A stretch of DNA of 7,275 nucleotides from an uncultured Clostridia bacterium (GTDB taxonomy: Bacteria; Bacillota; Clostridia; Lachnospirales; Lachnospiraceae): NCBI GenBank assembly GCA_946186175.1, contig CAMHMG010000153.1, forward strand, positions 1 through 7,275, in the 5' to 3' direction. Shown piece by piece: positions 1 to 6,675 of the stretch (the first letter of the stretch is position 1; every line of letters begins with the position of its first letter). The translations under genes were made by a program, and so were the position numbers. Below the pieces are notes generated by a model that was given only the letters and a program-made list of their open reading frames with translations, had not been told where the DNA came from and did no database searches.

Positions 1-14
1 GAGGATGAAATATT

Positions 15-188
15 ATGTTTGAAAAGATAGAATATACAGTTAAAAGAATAGATGGAGATTATGCTTATCTGCAAAATGATGCAGTTCCGGAAGAAGATTT
101 TAAATGTGTTGCAAGAGCATTACTTCTGGCAGAAGTCGGAGAAGGAACAAGGGTTGCATATGAGATGTTGGAGTATAGGGTGGTATAA
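15..188 (+). CDS. Small hypothetical protein, 57 aa
   Basis: I do not recognise a named family with confidence. The protein begins MFEKIEYTVKRIDGDYAYLQ and ends MLEYRVV. It is acidic, has no membrane segment or signal peptide, and its RIDGDYAYL start followed by an ALL...EGTR segment resembles the layout of small DUF3006-type beta proteins; that resemblance is weak. I recall similar 50-60-residue proteins in mobile elements of gut Clostridia. The ATG at 15 is preceded by GAGG at 1-4, and an in-frame TGA at 6-8 excludes a longer start. It may be the last gene of an upstream operon, since a 120-base gap with a possible promoter separates it from the helicase gene. That it is coding is fairly safe; function is unknown. 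Confidence 0.7.
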   Translation: MFEKIEYTVKRIDGDYAYLQNDAVPEEDFKCVARALLLAEVGEGTRVAYEMLEYRVV

Positions 189-234
189 AGAACATAATTA
201 TTTAGCTCGCCTAATTTAGTAGTTTTTCCCTTTA

Positions 235-266
235 TTTACCAACTGTAATATGGTATTATATATAAT
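235..266 (+). promoter_or_regulatory. Possible promoter of the helicase gene
   Basis: A TTTACC box at 235-240 lies upstream of two candidate -10 boxes: TATATA at 257-262 (16-base spacer) and TATAAT at 261-266 (20-base spacer). The TATAAT is a perfect -10 hexamer but its spacing to the -35 is long, so the promoter is plausible rather than convincing. Transcription would start near 270, about 40 bases before the helicase ATG. A 10-base palindrome, ATGATATCAT (277-286), lies just after the predicted start. Confidence 0.4.
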
Positions 267-308
267 TGAAACACAGATGATATCATTACTATATGGGGTT
301 ACGCTACT

Positions 309-3300
309 ATGCAGATAATCGACAATATCAACGAAATATTAAAGGATAATTTGAATAATACTCTGAAAGCAGGAAGCAGGGTTTCTATAGCTGCGGCCTG
401 CTTTTCTATATATGCATATCGTGAATTGAAAGAACAGTTAGAGAATATTGACGAACTTCGTTTTATCTTTACATCTCCTACATTCATTCAGGAGAAAACC
501 CCGAAAACAAGCAGAGAGTTTTATATTCCAAGATTAGCAAGAGAGAAAAGTATATATGGTACCGAATTTGAGATAAAGCTGCGTAATGAAATGACACAGA
601 AGGCTATCGCTAAAGAGTGTGCAGAATGGATTAAAGAAAAGGTAACATTCCGCTCGAATATTACTCAGGAAAATATGATGGGCTTTATGAATGTAGATGA
701 GTCTACATATATGCCTATTGATAAGTTTACAACTGTTGATCTTGGATGTGAACGAGGCAACAATGCATATTATTTTATCAACAAAACAGATGAAAATGAA
801 AACGGTAAGCAATTTCTTAATCTGTTTGAAGAAATCTGGAATGACAAAAATAAATTACAGGATGTAACGGATGAGGTGCTTGATAGTATATCTACTGCTT
901 ATAAAGAAAATGCACCGGATTTCATATATTTCTTTACCTTATACAACATCTTTAACGAGTTTTTGGATGATATTTCAGAGGATGTGTTGCCTAATGAAGC
1001 TACCGGATTCAAGTCAAGCAAGATATGGAATATGCTATACAATTTTCAGAAAGATGCGGTGCTTGCAGTAATCAACAAGCTAGAGCAGTATAATGGCTGT
1101 ATTCTTGCCGATAGTGTTGGACTTGGTAAGACATTTTCCGCACTTGCAGTCATTAAATATTATGAGAACCGAAACCGTTCAGTTCTTGTGTTATGTCCTA
1201 AGAAATTGTCAGAAAACTGGAACACATATAAGGGCAATTATATTAATAATCCCATCGCAGAAGATAGATTGCGTTATGATGTATTGTATCATACGGATCT
1301 TTCAAGAGAACATGGCAAGTCGAACGGACTTGATCTTGCTCTTATTAACTGGGGCAACTATGATCTGGTGGTGATAGATGAATCCCATAATTTCCGTAAT
1401 GGTGGTGAAGTAAGCGGGGAAGATAACAGGGAAAACAGATATCTTCGTCTTATGAACAAGGTTATACGATCCGGTGTTAAGACTAAGGTGCTTATGCTTT
1501 CGGCAACACCGGTTAATAATCGTTTTAATGATTTGAAAAATCAGCTGCAGCTTGCTTATGAGGGAGATGCATCGAAAATAAATGAGAAACTGGATACTCA
1601 GAAATCTATTGATGAGATATTCAGAAATGCACAGAGGGCATTTAATGTTTGGAACAAGTATGATCCGGAGAGAAGAACAACCGATAATCTGTTATCCATG
1701 CTCGATTTTGATTTTTTTGAGGTGCTTGACAGTGTTACGATTGCACGGTCGAGAAAACATATAGAGAAGTATTACAATACTGAGGAAATCGGTAAGTTCC
1801 CCGAAAGACTGAAACCGATCGCAAAACGCCCGAATCTAACTGATCTGAAGGACACAATCAATTATAATCAGATATATGAGCTGCTAATGGCATTGAATCT
1901 TAGTATCTATACTCCATCTAATTATATTATGCCTTCGAAGGTATCAAAGTATATTGATCTTACCCATCATAAAGGGACTAGTCTTACTCAGCGTGGGCGT
2001 GAAGAAGGAATCCGCAGATTGATGAGTATCAATCTGTTAAAGCGCCTTGAAAGTTCTGTATACTCTTTCCGACTTACAGTTAACAGAATTAAGGACTTGA
2101 TAAATGGTACTATTTCCACAATTAATGAGTACAAGTCCGGAGAAAAGATATTAGACCTTATGGATATTACTGATATATCAGAGTTTGACGATGACGATCA
2201 GAATATGGATTTCTTTTCTGTTGGTAAGAAGGTTAAGATAGACCTTGATGATATGGATTATGTCACATGGCTTAATGAATTGGAGAAGGATGCGGAAAAT
2301 CTGGAGTTGTTATCACTGATGATAGAGGATATTACACCGGAGCATGATACTAAGCTGCAGACTTTATTTGAATTAATTAAAGAAAAGATTGAGAATCCGA
2401 TTAATAACGGCAATAAGAAAATAATTGTATTTACTGCATTTTCTGATACTGCGGATTATCTTTATGAGAATGTTAGTGTATATGTAAAGGAAATGTTTGG
2501 CTTAGATACAGCGGAGATCACAGGAGCAGTAGAAGGAAGAACGACTATACCGAAATTAAGGTCTGACCTTAATACGGTACTTACCTGCTTTTCGCCGATG
2601 TCAAAAGGCAAATCAATTCTAATGCCTAACAGTACAGAAGATATTGATATATTGATTGCTACGGATTGTATTTCCGAAGGACAGAATCTGCAAGATTGTG
2701 ATTATCTTGTTAATTATGATATACATTGGAATCCGGTCAGGATTATACAGCGTTTTGGACGTATAGACAGAATCGGAAGCAGGAATTCATTTATTCAATT
2801 GGTGAATTTCTGGCCTGATATGGATTTGGATGAATATATCAATCTGAAAAGCAGAGTCGAAACAAGAATGAAAATATCGATTATGACATCAACAGGTGAT
2901 GATGATCTTATAAATGCTGAGGAAAAGGGAGATCTGGAATATAGGAGGGCTCAGCTTAAGAGACTACAAGAGGAAGTTGTGGATATTGAGGAGATGTCAT
3001 CCGGTATATCAATTATGGACTTGGGTTTAAATGAATTCCGCCTTGATCTTCTTGAATATATGAAAGAGCATACGGGTGTTGAGACTGCCCCAAATGGAAT
3101 GCATACAGTTGTACCACAATCAGAAGATTGTCCACCCGGTGTTATATATGTACTGAAAAATATCAATAATAGTGTGAACATTGACAATCAGAATCGTATT
3201 CATCCATTCTACATGGTATATATCAGCAAGTCCGGTGAAATAGTATGTGATTATCTGAATCCGAAAAAGATGCTGGATGCTCTTCGTCTGTTATGTAGAG

Positions 3301-3533
3301 GAAAGAGGCAGCCGTTTATGAATCTTTGCAAAGTATTCAATAAGCGTACTAATGATGGGAAGGATATGAGTGAGATGTCTGAGTTGTTAAATGCTGCCAT
3401 CAGTTCCATTATTGACAAAAAAGAGGAAAGTGATATTGACAGCCTGTTTTCAGCAGGAGGAACATCTGCACTGATGAATACAGTTTCAGGGCTGAATGAT
3501 TTTGAGTTGATATGTTTTCTGGTGGTGGAATAG
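309..3533 (+). CDS. SNF2-type DEAD/DEAH helicase with PLD-like N-terminal domain
   Basis: This is a full-length ATP-dependent superfamily II helicase/translocase of 1074 residues. Residues about 15-130 (GSRVSIAAACFSIYAY onward, then LRFIFTSPTF) have the look of the phospholipase-D-like domain that precedes many defence-associated helicases. I see no convincing HxK catalytic pair, so this domain may bind DNA rather than cut it. Helicase motifs follow in order: DSVGLGKT (268-275, Walker A), DESH (357-360, Walker B), LSATP (397-401), IIVFTAF (705-711), ATDCISEGQNLQ (784-795) and QRFGRIDR (814-821, arginine fingers). All key residues are present and there is no frameshift. The ATG at 309 has only a weak GGGG (295-298) before it; an in-frame TGA lies at 267-269. 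Relatives, from memory, sit beside DUF4391, a DNA methyltransferase and a type III-like restriction subunit, which suggests anti-phage or restriction work. The exact role is inferred. Confidence 0.9.
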   Translation: MQIIDNINEILKDNLNNTLKAGSRVSIAAACFSIYAYRELKEQLENIDELRFIFTSPTFIQEKTPKTSREFYIPRLAREKSIYGTEFEIKLRNEMTQKAIAKECAEWIKEKVTFRSNITQENMMGFMNVDESTYMPIDKFTTVDLGCERGNNAYYFINKTDENENGKQFLNLFEEIWNDKNKLQDVTDEVLDSISTAYKENAPDFIYFFTLYNIFNEFLDDISEDVLPNEATGFKSSKIWNMLYNFQKDAVLAVINKLEQYNGCILADSVGLGKTFSALAVIKYYENRNRSVLVLCPKKLSENWNTYKGNYINNPIAEDRLRYDVLYHTDLSREHGKSNGLDLALINWGNYDLVVIDESHNFRNGGEVSGEDNRENRYLRLMNKVIRSGVKTKVLMLSATPVNNRFNDLKNQLQLAYEGDASKINEKLDTQKSIDEIFRNAQRAFNVWNKYDPERRTTDNLLSMLDFDFFEVLDSVTIARSRKHIEKYYNTEEIGKFPERLKPIAKRPNLTDLKDTINYNQIYELLMALNLSIYTPSNYIMPSKVSKYIDLTHHKGTSLTQRGREEGIRRLMSINLLKRLESSVYSFRLTVNRIKDLINGTISTINEYKSGEKILDLMDITDISEFDDDDQNMDFFSVGKKVKIDLDDMDYVTWLNELEKDAENLELLSLMIEDITPEHDTKLQTLFELIKEKIENPINNGNKKIIVFTAFSDTADYLYENVSVYVKEMFGLDTAEITGAVEGRTTIPKLRSDLNTVLTCFSPMSKGKSILMPNSTEDIDILIATDCISEGQNLQDCDYLVNYDIHWNPVRIIQRFGRIDRIGSRNSFIQLVNFWPDMDLDEYINLKSRVETRMKISIMTSTGDDDLINAEEKGDLEYRRAQLKRLQEEVVDIEEMSSGISIMDLGLNEFRLDLLEYMKEHTGVETAPNGMHTVVPQSEDCPPGVIYVLKNINNSVNIDNQNRIHPFYMVYISKSGEIVCDYLNPKKMLDALRLLCRGKRQPFMNLCKVFNKRTNDGKDMSEMSELLNAAISSIIDKKEESDIDSLFSAGGTSALMNTVSGLNDFELICFLVVE

Positions 3534-3616
3534 TGAATATAAAAAGGAAGAATGGGCAAAATATAAGTAATATAATCTGGAAAACGGAATAAAAAATGCA
3601 AAAAGCAAAAATACGA

Positions 3617-3645
3617 TTGAATAAAATTGGGTTATGTGTTACAAT
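3617..3645 (+). promoter_or_regulatory. Sigma-A-type promoter of the ATPase/TOPRIM pair
   Basis: TTGAAT (3617-3622) and TACAAT (3640-3645) are separated by exactly 17 bases, and TGT immediately before the -10 (3637-3639) makes it an extended -10. This is the best promoter in the window. Transcription should start near 3652, leaving a leader of about 56 bases before the ATG at 3708. The 174-base gap after the helicase shows no clear hairpin-plus-U terminator, so read-through from the helicase may add to expression. Confidence 0.65.
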
Positions 3646-3662
3646 GGATTTGGTTAACACAT
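3634..3662. promoter_or_regulatory. Inverted repeat over the promoter, possible operator
   Basis: ATGTGTTA (3634-3641) and its exact complement TAACACAT (3655-3662) are separated by 13 bases, so the half-sites are 21 bases apart centre to centre, about two DNA turns. The left half overlaps the -10 box and the right half lies just after the predicted transcription start. That position suits a dimeric repressor. The left half would lie upstream of the transcript, which makes an RNA hairpin less likely. No regulator gene is visible in the window. Confidence 0.4.
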
Positions 3663-3696
3663 TACCTGTGGGCTTTCTATGCTTTTTGTATTAATT

Positions 3697-3701
3697 GGAG
3701 G
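3697..3701 (+). promoter_or_regulatory. Ribosome binding site fixing the ATPase start
   Basis: GGAGG lies 6 bases before the ATG at 3708. The reading frame stays open upstream to a TTG at 3627, but that codon lies within the promoter and has no such site, so 3708 is the chosen start. Confidence 0.85.
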
Positions 3702-3707
3702 TATAAA

Positions 3708-5102
3708 ATGGAGGATTATAAAGTACGTCTGTCTTCTTTGACATTAAAGAACATAAAAAATGTAAAAAATGGAACAGTTTATATGCCATCATCATACGAG
3801 AAAAAGAAAACTATAGGTGGGGCTGAAATATTAGGAATTTATGGACAGAACGGTTCAGGAAAAACTGCAGTAATAGATGCTTTGTTTTATCTACGACAGA
3901 TAATGATAGGTATGAAGATTGATCAGAGTATTAGTGATTACATTGGCGTTGACGAAGATCATGCAGAGATAATTGCTGAATTTACTATATTCGGCGCAGA
4001 TATTATCTATGAGGTTGGTTATCATCTTTTGCTTAAACTGAAGGATGGTATGACGGTTATTGATCGTGAATTCCTTAATTGTGCTATTAATCAAAATAAT
4101 AAAAGAACAAACAAGAATAACTTTATTGATTATAGTAGTACCGATGCAGATAATCTGTTCAAACCACAGAAACGTTTGGATGAATTGATTGGAAAAGATA
4201 AGGAAATAAAAACAGATTTAATCGTTGCTAAAAAGTTGGCAGAGAAGAGTAACTGTTCATATATTTTTGGAGAAAGCAGCAGAGAAATATATAACAGAGC
4301 AATCAACACAGATTTTGGTAAATATGCGGCAGCTATTAATGCATTGTTTGAGTTTGCGGTGAAGGATCTTTTTGTAATCAGAAACACACATTCCGGAATG
4401 ATTACTGCGAATGTATTGCTTCCTATGGCATTTCGTTATGAGAATAATAATATGGGAGCAAAAGGGGATTTTGCAATACCATTAATGCAGCCAGCTGTCT
4501 TAAATGAAGAAACGAAAAACATTCTTGACATAATAGTTGACCAGATTAATACGGTTCTGTATACGATTATACCGGGCATGAGAATTGAAGTGAGAGATTA
4601 TGGGAAGCAGGCTTTGGATTCAGGAGAAGATGGTTGGAAGGTTGAACTTATGTCTGCACGTAAAGGGAAAAAAACTATTCCGATTCGAATGGAATCAGAA
4701 GGTATTATTAAGATTATTTCTATTTTGAATGTTTTGATTCAAGCTTTTGGGAATCCCTCTATATGCCTGGCGATTGATGAATTTGATGCAGGTATATTTG
4801 AGTATATGCTTGGTGAACTTCTGGATGTGTTTAAAAAGAGTGCAAAGGGTCAACTACTCTTTACTTCCCATAATCTTCGAGCATTAGAGATGCTTGACAA
4901 GAAAGACATCATGTTCTCAACTGTCAATCCGGATAATCGTTATATTCATATGAAGAATGTAAAAGAAACCAATAATCTTCGAAGTATGTATATTAGAAGT
5001 ATTACTCTTGGCGGTCAGGATGAGGTCATCTATGAAGAAACCGATAGTTTGAAAATAGCGAGGGCTTTCAGAAAAGCGGGAAGGGGTCTACAGGATGAGT
5101 GA
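3708..5102 (+). CDS. AAA15/AAA21-type ATPase, sensor of a two-gene ATPase/TOPRIM defence pair
   Basis: This 464-residue soluble protein is an ABC/SMC-like ATPase of the OLD/RloA kind. After a short N-terminal strand region (LSSLTLKNIKNVKNGTVYM) comes Walker A GIYGQNGSGKT (43-53). The middle (about 85-300) is poorly conserved. An ABC-signature-like ESEGIIKI (329-336), Walker B ICLAIDEFD (352-360, D357 and E358) and the H-loop FTSHN (385-389, H388) complete the site, so it should hydrolyse ATP. Unlike single-chain OLD nucleases it has no TOPRIM domain of its own; that function is in the next gene, whose ATG lies within the last codons of this one. Family knowledge (RloA/RloB, AbiL, PARIS) suggests that the ATPase senses a phage protein or holds the nuclease in check. 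Substrate and trigger cannot be read from sequence. It has its own promoter at 3617-3645. Confidence 0.88.
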   Translation: MEDYKVRLSSLTLKNIKNVKNGTVYMPSSYEKKKTIGGAEILGIYGQNGSGKTAVIDALFYLRQIMIGMKIDQSISDYIGVDEDHAEIIAEFTIFGADIIYEVGYHLLLKLKDGMTVIDREFLNCAINQNNKRTNKNNFIDYSSTDADNLFKPQKRLDELIGKDKEIKTDLIVAKKLAEKSNCSYIFGESSREIYNRAINTDFGKYAAAINALFEFAVKDLFVIRNTHSGMITANVLLPMAFRYENNNMGAKGDFAIPLMQPAVLNEETKNILDIIVDQINTVLYTIIPGMRIEVRDYGKQALDSGEDGWKVELMSARKGKKTIPIRMESEGIIKIISILNVLIQAFGNPSICLAIDEFDAGIFEYMLGELLDVFKKSAKGQLLFTSHNLRALEMLDKKDIMFSTVNPDNRYIHMKNVKETNNLRSMYIRSITLGGQDEVIYEETDSLKIARAFRKAGRGLQDE

Positions 5103-5772
5103 AAAGAAGGTAGTAGCCGTTATTGTTGAAGGTCCAAGTGATGAAAATGCTCTCGGTGGAATAATGAAAGAATTTTTTTCTTCTGAAGAAGTACAATTTG
5201 CGGTTGTATATGGTGATATTACTTCAGATTTTCATACATCTACAGATAATGTGGTAAGTAGAATAAATGATTTGATAGATAGTGTCAGAGAAAAATATGG
5301 ATATCGTTGGGATGATTTTATACAGATTATTCACATTGCAGATATGGATGGTGCATTTACAAAAGATTGTATTGTTAAAGCAGAAGTTGATGCAGTTCAA
5401 TACTATGAAGATAGAATGGAAACATCTGATGTTGAAAAAACCAGAAGAAGAAATGAGCGTAAATCAGAAGTACTTTTTAAGTTGCGTAAGACAAGCAAGG
5501 TACATGAAATCAGATATAGAATATATTATAATTCATGCAATTTGGAGCATGTGTTGTATGGTGAACTAAAGGACTTTTCTGATGAAGAGAAGGAACTGAT
5601 GTCGGATGATTTCGCTGAAAAATATGAAGGGAATGTGGATGGATTCATTAACTTTATATCAGATAAAACAATAGCGGTAACGGGTACTTATAATGACACA
5701 TGGAAGTATATTGAAAAGGATAAAAATTCCTTGCAAAGACATACAAATATGCACTTGATATTCAAAGAATAA
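5095..5772 (+). CDS. TOPRIM-domain protein, probable effector nuclease of the pair
   Basis: This is a 225-residue protein. The N-terminus VVAVIVEGPSDENAL has the TOPRIM glutamate (E12) after a beta strand, and IIHIADMDGAF (78-88) supplies the DxD pair (D83, D85), so metal-dependent catalysis is plausible. Residues 145-156 (YNSCNLEHVLYG) sit where RloB-like proteins carry their SNPxFExWLL segment, and the end, HTNMHLIF, resembles the RloB C-terminus. I therefore lean to an RloB/AbiLii-like protein rather than the DUF4435 type (AriB of PARIS), but cannot settle this by eye. Residues 103-135 are highly charged. Its ATG overlaps the ATPase stop by 8 bases, with AAGGGG at 5081-5086 as ribosome site, which indicates translational coupling and a fixed ratio. 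The expected role is a toxic nuclease released or activated by the ATPase on infection, as in related systems (inference). Confidence 0.8.
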   Translation: MSEKKVVAVIVEGPSDENALGGIMKEFFSSEEVQFAVVYGDITSDFHTSTDNVVSRINDLIDSVREKYGYRWDDFIQIIHIADMDGAFTKDCIVKAEVDAVQYYEDRMETSDVEKTRRRNERKSEVLFKLRKTSKVHEIRYRIYYNSCNLEHVLYGELKDFSDEEKELMSDDFAEKYEGNVDGFINFISDKTIAVTGTYNDTWKYIEKDKNSLQRHTNMHLIFKE

Positions 5773-5787
5773 GTGCATATTTTGTAT
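5741..5787 (+). repeat. Long hairpin across the TOPRIM stop codon
   Basis: The arm at 5741-5756 pairs with 5771-5787 over 16 base pairs with a single bulged A/T base on the right side; the core is TATGCACTT/AAGTGCATA. The 14-base loop holds a small inner ATTC/GAAT pairing (5760-5763 with 5767-5770). The TAA of the TOPRIM gene is at the loop edge (5770-5772). There is no U-run after it, so it is not a standard terminator. It ends 9 bases before the GGAGG of the next gene, so it could be an attenuator, processing site or mRNA stabiliser. Confidence 0.55.
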
Positions 5788-5796
5788 TATTACAAT

Positions 5797-5801
5797 GGAG
5801 G
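5797..5801 (+). promoter_or_regulatory. Ribosome binding site fixing the DUF4391 start
   Basis: GGAGG lies 4 bases before the ATG at 5806. The frame is open back to a GTG at 5773, but that GTG sits within the hairpin and adds residues (HILYYYNGGN) unlike the usual start of the family, which begins MLN.PKSTEF. Confidence 0.8.
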
Positions 5802-5805
5802 CAAT

Positions 5806-6465
5806 ATGCTTAACTTTCCTAAGAGTACAGAATTTGATAAGAGGATACCAAAACAGAAATTCTATGAGAATATGAATATAACTGCAAATCTGAAACGGAT
5901 ATTTGTTGAACAGATCAAGGGTATATCGTGGACTAATAAGATTGCAGCTTCCACAATAAATGTTGCAGATGGACAGGAAGTTCATGAGATTGAAGTATTT
6001 GAGATTGCTCTTACTGATAATAATCTGGATGAAGCAGTACTGTTACAAATTGACAGAGAAATTCCTTATCATATAGTATATGTTCTTTCGTATGACGGTA
6101 AGTATCAGGCGTGGATTGGCTACAAAGAAAAAAGTATATCAGGAAATAACTCATTCAAGGTAAGTACATATTATCATACAGATTGGCTATCAAAGGATAA
6201 GTTGCAAGATACACTCAAAATTGTTGGGATAACTTTAGATTCGGTGTACGAGAATTTTGTTAAGCAAGTTGCCGGAGACCGATTGCAAAGTGACAATTCA
6301 GAAGATTTAAAAGTTTTGGTGGAGAAGGACAACAGGCGAAAGGAAATTGAAAAGCAAATATCAGTTCTTCGAGCAAAGATAAGAAAAGAAAAACAACTGA
6401 ATCGACAGATGGAGATGAATGAGGAAGTGAAACGATTAAAAAGAGAGGTGGATGATTTATGTTAG
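5806..6465 (+). CDS. DUF4391 family protein
   Basis: This is a 219-residue cytoplasmic protein. The start MLNFPKSTEFDKRIPKQKFY, the LDEAVLLQIDREIPYHIVYVL block (74-94), KYQAWIGYKE (99-108), the FKVSTYYHTDW block (117-127) and VYENFVKQVAGD (147-158) match the DUF4391 pattern I remember. Residues about 172-217 are charged and heptad-like (ending MNEEVKRLKREVDDL), consistent with a coiled coil for partner binding. The molecular function of DUF4391 is not established. It is repeatedly found beside PLD-type helicases and type III-like methyltransferase/restriction genes, so it is probably an accessory subunit of such a system; here its usual methyltransferase and restriction partners are absent. 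The gene follows the TOPRIM gene by 33 bases and overlaps the next start (6459) by 7 bases, suggesting that it was co-translated with the now broken DUF3800-like gene. It appears intact. Confidence 0.85.
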   Translation: MLNFPKSTEFDKRIPKQKFYENMNITANLKRIFVEQIKGISWTNKIAASTINVADGQEVHEIEVFEIALTDNNLDEAVLLQIDREIPYHIVYVLSYDGKYQAWIGYKEKSISGNNSFKVSTYYHTDWLSKDKLQDTLKIVGITLDSVYENFVKQVAGDRLQSDNSEDLKVLVEKDNRRKEIEKQISVLRAKIRKEKQLNRQMEMNEEVKRLKREVDDLC

Positions 6466-6539
6466 TAGATGTATATTGTGATGAAAGTAGACAAGATTTA
6501 CTTGCTAACAAAATACATATTAAAGAAAATGATAGATAA
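6459..6539 (+). pseudogene. 5' fragment of a DUF3800-like gene
   Basis: An ATG inside the last codons of the DUF4391 gene, preceded by AGAGGTG (6443-6449), opens a 26-residue frame, MLVDVYCDESRQDLLANK and onward to ENDR, followed by TAA at 6537-6539. The VYCDES start is the N-terminal strand and acidic motif (Y.DES) of DUF3800 proteins, which have an RNase H-like fold and often occur in defence islands and mobile elements. A complete gene would run over 200 codons. Here the frame ends where the next strand (typically a tyrosine codon, then a glycine-rich IGG) should begin, and no continuation is seen in other frames. I read it as a truncation by rearrangement near 6537. The assignment rests on a short stretch only. 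Confidence 0.55.
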
Positions 6540-6675
6540 TTATTGCAATGCTAATATACAAACACATGATGGTATAACTGTTAAATTTTTTGAGGATACT
6601 TTTGAACATGCATTTTATACTCGGACGCAGAAAAAATGGAAAGCTTTTGCGTTTTCTACCTCGCTAGGAGGGTAA
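6529..6675 (+). pseudogene. Gene fragment, possibly PBECR-like (phage/plasmid nuclease fold)
   Basis: In a different frame from the DUF3800 fragment, residues from about 6537 read YCNANIQTHDGITVKFFEDT and then FEHAFYTRTQKKWK before running into AFAFSTSLGG and a stop at 6673-6675. The ITVKFFEDTFEHAFY segment reminds me of proteins in Clostridial phages and plasmids of the PBECR type, where it is followed by FS.ERAERI.WIK. Here it is cut after about 35 residues. The homologous part probably spans 6537-6645. The upstream part of this frame (codons before 6529) is an antiparallel reading of the DUF3800 fragment and is not meaningful. The identification comes from memory and is tentative; that this is a fragment and not a whole gene is more secure. 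Confidence 0.35.

Noticed and set aside
299..812. Minus-strand frames within the helicase gene (and similar ones at 2951-3660, 3891-4387, 5659-5985, 6260-6511, 6997-7236)
   Set aside because: They lie opposite well-supported genes, have no ribosome sites of note and no recognisable protein features.
871..1764. Plus-strand alternative frames inside the helicase gene
   Set aside because: They run within the conserved helicase coding sequence and show no family features.
3534..3616. Terminator after the helicase gene
   Set aside because: The stretch is A-rich but has no G/C-containing stem followed by a T-run.
3596..3694. A 32-codon frame (MQKAKIRLNK...) ending just before the ATPase ribosome site
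   Set aside because: The promoter -35 and -10 boxes lie inside it, so the downstream transcript would not contain its start, and no ribosome site precedes it. A leader peptide is not supported.
3627..3707. Upstream extension of the ATPase reading frame to a TTG
   Set aside because: It overlaps the promoter, has no ribosome site, and adds aromatic-rich residues unlike ATPase N-termini. The ATG at 3708 has GGAGG at the right distance.
5095..5772. Naming the pair AriA/AriB (PARIS)
   Set aside because: The organisation is the same, but the TOPRIM protein is short and looks more like RloB/AbiLii than DUF4435. The name is not supported by sequence alone.
5773..5805. GTG start for the DUF4391 protein
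   Set aside because: It lies within the hairpin arm and lacks a ribosome site; the family begins at the ATG at 5806.
6469..6675. A complete 68-residue gene from 6469
   Set aside because: Its first 20 or so codons are an out-of-frame reading of the DUF3800-like fragment. Only the part after about 6537 looks like real protein, and it is cut at both ends.
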